Part shown: positions 15,979 to 23,925 of the stretch, piece after piece | Position numbering within the stretch: position 1 is the stretch's first letter | Layout: every line of letters begins with the position of its first letter | Origin: Flemingiibacterium sp045578725 | GTDB taxonomy: Bacteria > Bacillota > Clostridia > Oscillospirales > CAG-272 | Reading direction: 5' to 3' | Length of the DNA: 51,255 nucleotides | Assembly (NCBI GenBank): GCA_045578725.1 | Contig: JAZNKS010000091.1 | Location: forward strand, 1 to 51,255 | Notes under the pieces: model-generated | Databases searched by the model: none | What the model was told of the DNA's origin: nothing | What the model saw: the letters and a program-made list of their open reading frames with translations, nothing else | Program-made: the position numbers and the translations under genes

Positions 15979-18375
15979 TTATGCGCGGAGGGTGATGCCG
16001 AGCTCTCTGTCGAGCAGGGTGAGAATCTTCTTGGTTACCTTATCGGCTTCCTCATCGGTCAGGGTATGATCGGCGGCACGGAGCATAACATTGAACGCCA
16101 CGCTCTTCTTGCCCTCGCCAAGCTGCTTGCCGCGGTAAACGTCGAACAGCTTGATCGCTTCGACAGCCTTGCCGCCGGCCTTCTTCATAACCGCTTCGAT
16201 CGCACCGACCTCCAGCGTGTCATCGCAGACGAATGCGAAGTCACGGGTGATGGCCGGGAACTTCGGCAGGGCCTTGAACTGCTTGTCAAGGTTGGCCTTG
16301 GCGAACAGATTCTCGAAATCGATATTGGCGATATAAACCGGCGTATCGATCTCATATTCAGCCTGAACAAGAGGATGAATTTCGCCCATCGTTCCCAGAA
16401 CGGTTCCGTCCTCGCAGACCAGCTTGGCACAGCGGCCGGGATGGAAGGTTGCATCCTCCGATTCCGCCTTATAGGCCACATCCGTGATGCCGGCCCGGTC
16501 GAGCAGCGCATCGCAGATTCCCTTCAGCGTATAGAAATCGCCGTCGCGGAAGAAGCCGACCACGATCTGGCGGCGCTCCTCGGGCAGATTCTTCGGATCG
16601 GCATCCGGGATGTAGATCTTGGCCATCTCATACAGAGCGGTCTTTTCGGAATGGTAGTTGTTGTTGCGCGCGAGAACCTCCAGCATGGACGGGATTGCCG
16701 TGGTGCGCATAACGCTGGTATCCTCGCCGAGCGGATTGGAGATGACAATCGACTTGCGGCGGGCATCATCGGCAGCCATGCCGATCTTATCGTAATACTT
16801 GGGGCTGATGAAGGAGAAGGTTTCGCACTCATAGATACCCATTGAGCAGAGGGTTTCACAGCAAAGCTGCTCAAAGCTCTGTTCCTTCGTGCGGCAGCCC
16901 GAGGTGATCGGGGTGACGAACTTCGTGGACTTGATGGTATCGTATCCGTAGATACGGAGAATCTCTTCGGCGATATCGTTCATGCAGCGGCAGTCGGCAC
17001 GGAAGGACGGAACGGTCAGCATATCGCCGTCCACCTTGAATTCCAGCTTCTTCAGCACATCCTTCATGTAATCAGCGCTGACATCAAGACCGAGGAAGGC
17101 ATTGATGCGATCCGCCTCCAGAGGCATGACGAACGGTTCTTCCTTGCCCTTATAGACATCAATCGTACCGTTTACCACCTCGCCGGCACCGAGAAGAGCA
17201 ACCAGCTCGCAGGCGCGGTCAAGCGCGGGAAGCGTGTTCTCCGGATCGAGGCCCTTCTCAAAGCGGCCCGAGCTTTCGGTACGCATACCCTGACTCTTGG
17301 CGGTTACGCGGACCGAGCTTCCGAGGAAGTTGGCGCTCTCGAATACAACCGTAACGGTGGAATCCTTGATTTCGCTGTTGGCGCCGCCCATGACACCGGC
17401 CAGAGCAACGGCCTTCTTCTCATCGGCGATAACCAGATTCGTGCTGTTCAGCGTATGATCAATATCATCCAGCGACTTGAAGTTCTCGCCTTCCCCGGCG
17501 CGGCGGACGATGATCCTGCTTCCGTCCAGGCAGGCATAATCGAAAGCGTGCATCGGCTGGCCGTATTCCAGCATGACATAGTTGGTGATATCAACGATGT
17601 TGTTGATCGGGCGGACACCGGAGGCGCGCAGACGCATCCGCAGCCAGAGCGGCGAGGGCGCGATCTTTACATTCTTGACAACGCGGGCGGTGTAGCGGGG
17701 GCAGAGCTCGGCATCGTTGACCTCAACGGACAGATAGTTTTCAATGGCATCGCCGTCATTCTTGTAGGTGACTTCCGGCGCGGGAACCGAAAGCTCGCGG
17801 CCAAAGGACACCGCGCTCTCGCGTGCCAGACCGATAACCGACAGACAGTCGGGACGGTTGGAGGTGATTTCAAATTCCACAACCGTATCGGACAGCTGCA
17901 GGACATCGTGAATATCGTCGCCCGGCTTGCAGTCGATGCCGTCCATGATGAAGATGCCGTCCTCAATGGCGCCCGGCATATCATGCGTGGTCAGATTCAG
18001 CTCGCCGATGGAGCAGAGCATACCGTTGGAGGGTACGCCGCGGAGCTTGCCGGCCTTGATGCTGATACCGCCCGGCAGCTTGGACGGAGCCTTGGCAACC
18101 GGAACCATCGCACCTGCGAACACATTCTGCGCGCCGGTGACAATCTGTACCGGCTCGGCCTCGCCGACATCAATCTGGCAGACCCAGAGATGGTCGGAGT
18201 CGGGATGGCGCTCCAGCGAGAGCACCTTGCCGGCGACAACGTTTTCAATATCCTCGCCGAGCACCTCAAAGCCTTCGACCTTGGAGCCGGTCGCGGTGAG
18301 GCGGTCGCAGTATTCCTTCGGCGCGATTCCGTCCAGACTGACGAAATCCTTCGCCCATGCAAGAGATAAATTCAT
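15979..18375 (-). CDS. pheT: Phenylalanine-tRNA ligase beta subunit
   Basis: 798 residues, normal for the bacterial beta subunit, which pairs with PheS as an alpha2-beta2 enzyme charging tRNA-Phe. Domains in order: the tRNA-binding OB fold (GKVLSLERHPDSDHLWVCQI, about 45-150), B3/4 editing region, B5, the inactive core repeat, and the C-terminal anticodon-binding ferredoxin-like domain (FPAITRDFAFVCDD to the end). The start at 18375 is preceded by GAAAGGA; an upstream in-frame start would overlap the preceding gene. It is the last gene of the T-box operon, 16 bases after the metallo-hydrolase. No clear terminator was seen. Confidence 0.96.
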   Translation of the reverse strand: MNLSLAWAKDFVSLDGIAPKEYCDRLTATGSKVEGFEVLGEDIENVVAGKVLSLERHPDSDHLWVCQIDVGEAEPVQIVTGAQNVFAGAMVPVAKAPSKLPGGISIKAGKLRGVPSNGMLCSIGELNLTTHDMPGAIEDGIFIMDGIDCKPGDDIHDVLQLSDTVVEFEITSNRPDCLSVIGLARESAVSFGRELSVPAPEVTYKNDGDAIENYLSVEVNDAELCPRYTARVVKNVKIAPSPLWLRMRLRASGVRPINNIVDITNYVMLEYGQPMHAFDYACLDGSRIIVRRAGEGENFKSLDDIDHTLNSTNLVIADEKKAVALAGVMGGANSEIKDSTVTVVFESANFLGSSVRVTAKSQGMRTESSGRFEKGLDPENTLPALDRACELVALLGAGEVVNGTIDVYKGKEEPFVMPLEADRINAFLGLDVSADYMKDVLKKLEFKVDGDMLTVPSFRADCRCMNDIAEEILRIYGYDTIKSTKFVTPITSGCRTKEQSFEQLCCETLCSMGIYECETFSFISPKYYDKIGMAADDARRKSIVISNPLGEDTSVMRTTAIPSMLEVLARNNNYHSEKTALYEMAKIYIPDADPKNLPEERRQIVVGFFRDGDFYTLKGICDALLDRAGITDVAYKAESEDATFHPGRCAKLVCEDGTVLGTMGEIHPLVQAEYEIDTPVYIANIDFENLFAKANLDKQFKALPKFPAITRDFAFVCDDTLEVGAIEAVMKKAGGKAVEAIKLFDVYRGKQLGEGKKSVAFNVMLRAADHTLTDEEADKVTKKILTLLDRELGITLRA

Positions 18376-18391
18376 AGTTATTTTCCTTTCG

Positions 18392-19162
18392 TTAGAGAGT
18401 GATCGTTTCAGCGTCCTCACAGATGACAAACTCGCCGTCCCACACCTTGCGGATCCGTTCGGCTGAGCCGTCCCGGTTGTTCAGGATTGTCCGGCCATGG
18501 TGCAGATATGCCAGCTTGCCGACGCTGTAATGATGTTCTTTGATATAGGCAGGCATCGCTTCGGGCTGATGATGCCCGGTTTCGGTAAAGAGGAGATCGC
18601 ATCCGTCCCGCAAAAAGGCATCCACATCAGCCGCTTCGCGAACATCGCCGGTGAAGACTACCGTCTTCCCTTCCGTCATGATGCGGTAGGAGAAGGAGCG
18701 CGGCGGATTGCCATCCCCGAGATGGTAATTATGGAGCGCTTCCACCTTTACACCGTCCCGCTCGAAGATCACACCGTCTGTGACCGTGTGTCCGTTGATG
18801 CCGAACTTACAGGCAAAGCCGCCTTCGGTGTTCCGCAGCAGAGCCATAACGGCCTCGCCGCTGACAGGATCGGGAACATAGACTTCAATATCGGATGGAG
18901 GCCGGCGATCGGACACCGTGGTAAGCTTCCGGATGGTCCAGAGCAGATTGCCGAGCCCGCCGATGTGATCCATATGCGGATGCGAAATGAAAATCGCGCG
19001 GACGGAAAGAAGATCCAGTCCCATCAAATGAGCGGTATAGGAGCAGGTTTCACCGGCATCGAACCAGTACAGGCCGCTGTCCGTTTCCAGCACCCATGCA
19101 GTGTGATGCCGTCCCGGCATCGGCTCGGTGCCGGAGCAGCTGCCGAGAACATGGAGCTTCAT
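18392..19162 (-). CDS. MBL-fold metallo-hydrolase
   Basis: 256 residues. The zinc-binding motif ISHPHMDHIGG gives H61, H63, D65 and H66. TGD (in VVFTGDVREA) and HHG near the C-terminus supply the other usual ligands. The N-terminal LGSCSGTEPMPGRHHTAWV resembles the RNase Z/phosphodiesterase branch of the superfamily. The substrate is unknown. Its ATG overlaps the stop of the kinase gene (ATGA), so the two are translationally coupled, and pheT follows 16 bases later. The operon position suggests a tie to tRNA or nucleotide metabolism, but this is inference. Confidence 0.85.
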   Translation of the reverse strand: MKLHVLGSCSGTEPMPGRHHTAWVLETDSGLYWFDAGETCSYTAHLMGLDLLSVRAIFISHPHMDHIGGLGNLLWTIRKLTTVSDRRPPSDIEVYVPDPVSGEAVMALLRNTEGGFACKFGINGHTVTDGVIFERDGVKVEALHNYHLGDGNPPRSFSYRIMTEGKTVVFTGDVREAADVDAFLRDGCDLLFTETGHHQPEAMPAYIKEHHYSVGKLAYLHHGRTILNNRDGSAERIRKVWDGEFVICEDAETITL

Positions 19163-19713
19163 TGGTTCAGGCCTCCGACATAGGCCGCCACAATATCACA
19201 GCTTGTCGCCGTGTTTGCCGTGCCGTTGAAAACCAGATCTGCGTGCCAGCGGGAAGGCTCAACGAACTCGTTGTGGCGGTAGCGTACGGTATCCAGATAT
19301 CGATCGGCCACCTCATCCATCGTCTGGCCGCGGTCGCGCATGAAGCGGTGAATCCGGCGGATCAGCCGCTCATCGCTGGGAAGATCCACGAAGATCTTCA
19401 GATCCAGCTTTTCGCGGACCTCATCAAGGTACAGAATCAGCAGACCTTCGATGATAACCACATCGGCATCGGATGCCTGCGCCTTGGCGATCGCCTGATA
19501 GAATTCGTCAAGCCGGAAGGAATCCGGGTGGTTGTGCTCGGGATATTCGATCCGGGTGATTGGGGCAATGGTATTCGGCGTGGGCTTCTTGAAATACTTA
19601 TCCATATGGATGCTCACGACTTTTTTGTTTCCGGCCGTGAAGCGTTCCTCCAGAGCAAGGGACAGAGTTGTCTTTCCGGAGCAGGTGCCTCCTGCGATTC
19701 CGATCGTTACCAT
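19159..19713 (-). CDS. Uridine kinase-like P-loop kinase
   Basis: 184 residues. Walker A GGTCSGKT at 8-15, then DKYFKKPTPN and EYPEHNHPDSFRLDEF, which resemble the uridine kinase/phosphoribulokinase family, and VVIIEGLLIL as the Walker B region. Residues HRFMRDRGQT match the lid. It probably phosphorylates a nucleoside such as uridine or cytidine, but specificity is not certain. ATG at 19713 has GGTGA upstream; a GTG at 19722 would add three residues. It lies 12 bases after pheS and overlaps the metallo-hydrolase by 4 bases. Confidence 0.85.
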   Translation of the reverse strand: MVTIGIAGGTCSGKTTLSLALEERFTAGNKKVVSIHMDKYFKKPTPNTIAPITRIEYPEHNHPDSFRLDEFYQAIAKAQASDADVVIIEGLLILYLDEVREKLDLKIFVDLPSDERLIRRIHRFMRDRGQTMDEVADRYLDTVRYRHNEFVEPSRWHADLVFNGTANTATSCDIVAAYVGGLNQ

Positions 19714-19725
19714 AGCCGTCACCGA

Positions 19726-20739
19726 TTAAAACTGATCGAGGAAGCGGATGTCGTTTTCGTAGAGATAGCGCATATCGTCGATGCCGTACTTGATCATCGT
19801 GACGCGCTCGATGCCCATACCGAAGGCGAAGCCGCTGTATTCGTCGGGATCAATATTGCAGCCGCGCAGAACGTTCGGATGAACCATGCCCGCGCCGAGA
19901 ATTTCAATCCAGCCCTCGCCCTTGCAGAGCTTGCAGCCCTTGCCGCCGCAGACGAAGCAGGATACATCGACCTCGGCCGACGGCTCAGTGAACGGGAAGT
20001 GGTGCGGACGGAAGCGGATCTGGGTCTGCTCGCCGAACATGGTCTTGGCGAAGGTTTCCAGCGTACCCTTCAGATCGCCCATCGTGATGCCCTTATCGAC
20101 AACCAGGCCCTCCAGCTGATGGAAGAGCGGGGAGTGGGAGGCATCCACCGCATCCGAGCGATAAACACGGCCGGGAGAGATGATGCGGATCGGCGGGCGC
20201 TGTTTTTCCATCGTGCGCACCTGAACCGGGGAGGTCTGGGAGCGGAGCAGAATGTTCTCGGTGATGTAGAAGGTATCCTGCGTGTCGCGTGCGGGATGGT
20301 TTTCGGGGATGTTCAGAGCCTGGAAGTTGTAGTAATCGTACTCAACCTCGGGGCCGTCCACAATACCGAAGCCCATGCCGATGAAGATGTCTTCCATCTC
20401 CTTCTGGACCTTAGCCAGCGGATGGCGCTTGCCGATTACCGGCTTCTTGCCGGGCATGGTGACATCCAGACGCTCGTTCTTCAGCTTTTCAAGAAGGGCT
20501 TCCTTCTTCTGGATCTCGGCCTTTTCGGCGATGGCATTCTCGATCGTTGCGCGAACTTCATTGGCCAGCGCGCCGATAATCGGGCGCTCCTCGGCGGAAA
20601 GCTGGCCCATGCCGCGAAGCACGCCGGTCAGCTCACCCTTCTTGCCGAGGAAGCGGATACGGATCTGCTCCAGATCCGCTCCCGGCAGGTTCAGCTGTTC
20701 ACAGGCAGCTGCACGGATTTGTTCAAGTTTTTCTTTCAT
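19726..20739 (-). CDS. pheS: Phenylalanine-tRNA ligase alpha subunit
   Basis: 337 residues, the usual length. An N-terminal coiled coil (KEKLEQIRAAACEQL onward) is followed by the class II catalytic core, with motif 2 in RFRPHHFPFTEPSAEVD and motif 3 in GFAFGMGIERVTMIKYGIDD. CFVCGGKGCKLCKGEGW is a Cys-rich segment common in these enzymes. The start is set by AAAGGA 9 bases upstream. It is the first gene of a four-gene operon (pheS, kinase, hydrolase, pheT) behind a T-box leader. Confidence 0.97.
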   Translation of the reverse strand: MKEKLEQIRAAACEQLNLPGADLEQIRIRFLGKKGELTGVLRGMGQLSAEERPIIGALANEVRATIENAIAEKAEIQKKEALLEKLKNERLDVTMPGKKPVIGKRHPLAKVQKEMEDIFIGMGFGIVDGPEVEYDYYNFQALNIPENHPARDTQDTFYITENILLRSQTSPVQVRTMEKQRPPIRIISPGRVYRSDAVDASHSPLFHQLEGLVVDKGITMGDLKGTLETFAKTMFGEQTQIRFRPHHFPFTEPSAEVDVSCFVCGGKGCKLCKGEGWIEILGAGMVHPNVLRGCNIDPDEYSGFAFGMGIERVTMIKYGIDDMRYLYENDIRFLDQF

Positions 20740-20786
20740 TTGGTTTGTTCCTTTCTGTAAATTACGGGCAGGCAATAAAAACAAAA

Positions 20787-21080
20787 AGCCGTCCGCCCTT
20801 ATGATTTCTCAAAGGACGGAACGGCATTATCACAGGATCATGCACCTTTTCCGCGGTACCACCTTTATTCATTGCCTAAGCAATACACTCGGCGACCGTT
20901 TAACGCGTGTCAGACGTCGCCGGCTACTCATTTCCATGCGGAAATTTTAACCGACGCTGCTCCGAAGCGAAACGCCCCTCTGCTTCCCGGCAAGACCGCT
21001 TCCAGCTGCCGAAAAGATCGGCTGCGGTCAATCTCTGGCTGCCGTTTTAAGCAGCAGGCAAACTTCATCCTTGCATTTAT
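20787..21080 (-). ncRNA. T-box riboswitch (tRNA-Phe) leader of the pheS operon
   Basis: The minus-strand leader holds the T-box core GGTGGTACCGCGG (complement of 20851-20863) followed by a terminator, with arms at 20788-20800 and 20811-20825 and then TTTTTGTTTTT. Upstream lie a large Stem I region and the family-typical GAGTAG. A TTC (Phe) triplet at 20941-20943, just before GAGTAG, is the likely specifier. Uncharged tRNA-Phe should favour the antiterminator and switch the operon on. The specifier is inferred; the T-box itself is clear. Confidence 0.93.
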
Positions 21081-21087
21081 CCTTAAC

Positions 21088-21116
21088 AGTATATCACATT
21101 CTGCGAAAAAATGCAA
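21088..21116 (-). promoter_or_regulatory. Promoter of the T-box leader and pheS operon
   Basis: Minus strand TTGCAT (21111-21116), 17-base spacer ending in TGTGA, TATACT (21088-21093). Confidence 0.85.
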
Positions 21117-21171
21117 GAGCTTTTGCCAATTTTTCAAGCCACAGCCTTGATTTTTTTGCTTTCGGACCGGA

Positions 21172-22890
21172 TCAGAACGTCACGCGGCGAGCGCGCATCA
21201 TTTCGTTATAAGTCATTGGCTTCATCGGAAGGCCGACACGGAGGGTACGCCCATCCGCCGTGCATTCGGAAACGGCATATCCACCCTCATAGGATACCCG
21301 CGGCTCAACGGTATCGCTCTGCACCTCCATCGTGAAGGAACCATAACAGTCACTAAGCTCGCACATGGCAATCGAACGCTCCGAATCGAAGGCGATCATT
21401 TCAAGATTCTTCGTATCGGGATTGAGCCGCACTTCAGCCTTTTGTCCGTCGAAGACCCAATCGGCCGTCTTTACGGTAATCCGCACGCCGTCATCGGGAT
21501 CGTAGTAGACCGCACCGCCGGGGATTTCGGTCACCTGGACCTTTTCCGTCTTTCCGCCAAGCTCAAAGACAAACTTGAGCTGCTTTGCCGTATAGAAACC
21601 GCGCTCCTTATCGAGGATGTAATGCATATCGCCACGGTCGGTGGTGAACCCGACCCGTCCGAGGATGACATTCTTGTACTGGGATGCCGCAACAAATCCT
21701 GAGCAGAAATCGTACTCATCCTTGATGCCGCGCAGGCGAAGATATTTTTCGCCCCAGGTCACCATACAGTTCCGCCGCTGATTCCAGGTATCACATCCGT
21801 CCAGCGAGCCGATATTATAGCGCTCGGTCAGATAGGAAAAGGCGTACAGATCTCCGCAATCGCAGTCGCTGATGATAATATTGGTATCCTCGGGCGTGCG
21901 AAGACCGTTTTTGCGGTAAAAGGGCTCGCAGATCCATCTCTCTCCCGTGAATTCAAATTCTTCCTCGGGCAGATCACAGATCAGCGAATGGCCTTCGGAT
22001 GGCAGATAGCCGGATTTTTCCTTGCTCAGGCGATAAACCACGCCGCCGACGCCCTCTCCTCTGTCAGGGAGGCCATAATTGGAATAGGCCCGGTACTGCG
22101 GCGCGGACAGCTGACGGATAATTGGATTGTAATGCTTCACCAGGCACCGGCAGAGGATCCGATTGATCTCCGCCAATTTTTCATGAAGCTCTGCATCGGC
22201 GATCAGCGGCAGGAAATCGGACAGGTCGCCGATGGCAAGCGGGGTGTAGGTACTGCTGTTGTATTCGCTGGGCTGACCGGTCGCCATGAAATAATCGTAC
22301 AGCAGCTGGATCCGACTGCGGCCCTCCTCGCGGATCCGATCGTTTTTGCAGATCGCGCCGGCCGTATAGATAAACAGCGAGCTCATCACAGCGATGTTTG
22401 TGTAATCGGGGGCTGCATTACGGCGGATGCTGCATTCGGCCGCCCGCTCGATGACAGCGGGAAGCTTTTCAAGCATCGGACGGCTCAGTTTGTCCGGATG
22501 CTTCAGAACAATCATCGCCAGCTCCTTGCCGATGAAGTTTGCCCAGTTGTAGTCCGGATTGAACATATCCGCCAGCTTTTCCTCGGCATAATAGGCCCAC
22601 AGACCGAATGTGGGGCTGTCGGGATCGGTATCCTGATAACGGATCAGATTTTCCAGCATCCGCTCGGCTTCGGGATAAAATTCCGCATCGCTGTTATCGT
22701 AGACCCACATCGCCAGCAGTGAGGTTTGGCGAAGCGGATGCAGAACCGCACCGTTAAGCCGGCTGTGGTAGCTGTGCGAGGTATCGCCGCTGCCTCTGAC
22801 AGCCGGCATTCCGGCCTCATAATCGTATTTCTTTTTCAGATTCTGATAGCTGTCCCAACGAATCTGCGCCATTTTCGCCTGAAAATCCAT
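21172..22890 (-). CDS. Uncharacterised 572-residue protein, possibly an alpha/alpha-toroid lyase or hydrolase
   Basis: I do not recognise the family. The first 330 residues are helical with aromatic and His/Asn/Tyr-rich loops (SHSYHSRLNGAVLHPL, SNYGLPDRGEGVGG). The last 200 are strand-rich with repeated beta patterns. This two-part layout resembles polysaccharide lyases of the heparinase or alginate lyase type, but no family signature is certain. No signal peptide or membrane segment. AAAGGAG lies 9 bases before the ATG at 22890. It is the last gene of a four-gene operon, 14 bases after the GyrI-like gene. Confidence 0.75.
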   Translation of the reverse strand: MDFQAKMAQIRWDSYQNLKKKYDYEAGMPAVRGSGDTSHSYHSRLNGAVLHPLRQTSLLAMWVYDNSDAEFYPEAERMLENLIRYQDTDPDSPTFGLWAYYAEEKLADMFNPDYNWANFIGKELAMIVLKHPDKLSRPMLEKLPAVIERAAECSIRRNAAPDYTNIAVMSSLFIYTAGAICKNDRIREEGRSRIQLLYDYFMATGQPSEYNSSTYTPLAIGDLSDFLPLIADAELHEKLAEINRILCRCLVKHYNPIIRQLSAPQYRAYSNYGLPDRGEGVGGVVYRLSKEKSGYLPSEGHSLICDLPEEEFEFTGERWICEPFYRKNGLRTPEDTNIIISDCDCGDLYAFSYLTERYNIGSLDGCDTWNQRRNCMVTWGEKYLRLRGIKDEYDFCSGFVAASQYKNVILGRVGFTTDRGDMHYILDKERGFYTAKQLKFVFELGGKTEKVQVTEIPGGAVYYDPDDGVRITVKTADWVFDGQKAEVRLNPDTKNLEMIAFDSERSIAMCELSDCYGSFTMEVQSDTVEPRVSYEGGYAVSECTADGRTLRVGLPMKPMTYNEMMRARRVTF

Positions 22891-22904
22891 ATCCGTGTAC
22901 TCCT

Positions 22905-23405
22905 TTATTTTACGAAATAGCAATAGTCAAGAATAACATTTCCCTTATCATCCGGCGCTGTATAGCGCGGGCAGAGGCAGTTTTCAAAGGACAGCAGACC
23001 GCCGGTCCCATCCGTGAGAAGCTCCATGCCGGCCGCTTCGATAGCCGCCCGACAGGAGCGTGTATCGTGAACTTCGTTTTCCCTGCCGTAAATCCAGCAG
23101 GTGCCAAATGCCCCGGCCTCATAATCCCATGCTTCAAACCCCTCCGGCACGGCTGTACCTGCAGGTGTGAACATTCCGATCCGGTATTCAAACGGTTCTC
23201 CCGCCTCACGGCGCTCGATTCCGACATAGCCGCCGCCATTCTCCCAGATATGGCATATCGCATCGACTCCGCCCATTGCCGCCTCCAGCTGATCGAACCA
23301 GCCGTTTTGGAACCATTCGCCCCAATGGCCGAATTCAGCGTAGCGTTTTCCGATGAAGCGCATGGCCGGGACCGGATCCCGGAACACCTTGATAATCTGT
23401 GCCAT
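22905..23405 (-). CDS. GyrI-like / AraC-effector-binding domain protein
   Basis: 166 residues. The pattern fits the GyrI-like small-molecule-binding fold: PVPAMRFIGKRY at the start, EYRIGMFTPAGTAVPEGFEAWDYEAGAFGTCWIYG in the middle, and YFVK at the end. Free-standing members bind small molecules or hydrolyse certain cyclopropane-containing toxins; some act with regulators. No DNA-binding domain is present. GGAGG precedes the ATG. It sits in the operon between the YbaK gene (17 bases) and the unknown 572-residue protein (14 bases). Confidence 0.75.
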   Translation of the reverse strand: MAQIIKVFRDPVPAMRFIGKRYAEFGHWGEWFQNGWFDQLEAAMGGVDAICHIWENGGGYVGIERREAGEPFEYRIGMFTPAGTAVPEGFEAWDYEAGAFGTCWIYGRENEVHDTRSCRAAIEAAGMELLTDGTGGLLSFENCLCPRYTAPDDKGNVILDYCYFVK

Positions 23406-23422
23406 TTCTCTTCCTCCCGTGC

Positions 23423-23911
23423 TTATTCATGAAGCTCCAGCAGAATATCCGCAAAGATTGCGCCGGATACCTTTGCCAGATCCTCCGGCTTTGCTTCAAT
23501 CTGCCATCCGATCCTTCCGGCGCTGACCAGCATGGTTTCCTGCTCCCTTGCCGTGGCATCGAATACGGTGCGGTAGCGCTTTTTCATGCCAACCGGCGAG
23601 CATCCGCCGCGCACATAGCCGGTCACCTTGTTAATATCCGCCACGCGGATCATTTCCAGCGACTTCACGCCAACCGCCTTTGCGGCCTTTTTCAGATCCA
23701 GCTCCCGATGAACGGGAACATCGAACACATAGTAATTGCGGTCATTTCCCTGCGTGACCAGCGTTTTGAAGATCCGCTCGGGCGGGATCTTCAGCAGCGC
23801 CGATATGGTCATGCCGTCCACAGCCTCCTCGCCATGCTCGTAGGTGTGCGGCGTATAGGGAAGCTTTTCCTTATCAAATATCCGATATACGTTGGTTTTG
23901 AATTCTGCCAT
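23423..23911 (-). CDS. ybaK: YbaK/EbsC family Cys-tRNA(Pro)/Cys-tRNA(Cys) deacylase
   Basis: 162 residues. KTLV near residue 50 and GYVRGGCSPVGMKKRY about residue 95-110 are diagnostic of YbaK. These proteins hydrolyse mischarged Cys-tRNA-Pro, improving translation accuracy. Length is normal. It lies in the operon 14 bases after the serine hydrolase gene and has no obvious functional link to it. Confidence 0.92.
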   Translation of the reverse strand: MAEFKTNVYRIFDKEKLPYTPHTYEHGEEAVDGMTISALLKIPPERIFKTLVTQGNDRNYYVFDVPVHRELDLKKAAKAVGVKSLEMIRVADINKVTGYVRGGCSPVGMKKRYRTVFDATAREQETMLVSAGRIGWQIEAKPEDLAKVSGAIFADILLELHE

Positions 23912-23925
23912 AACCGATTCCTTTT

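Noticed and set aside
21134..21157. Hairpin TCAAG/CTTGA followed by seven Ts on the plus strand
   Set aside because: No plus-strand gene lies upstream, and the stem is short with a mismatch. It could weakly end the minus-strand operon, but its U-tract is on the wrong strand.
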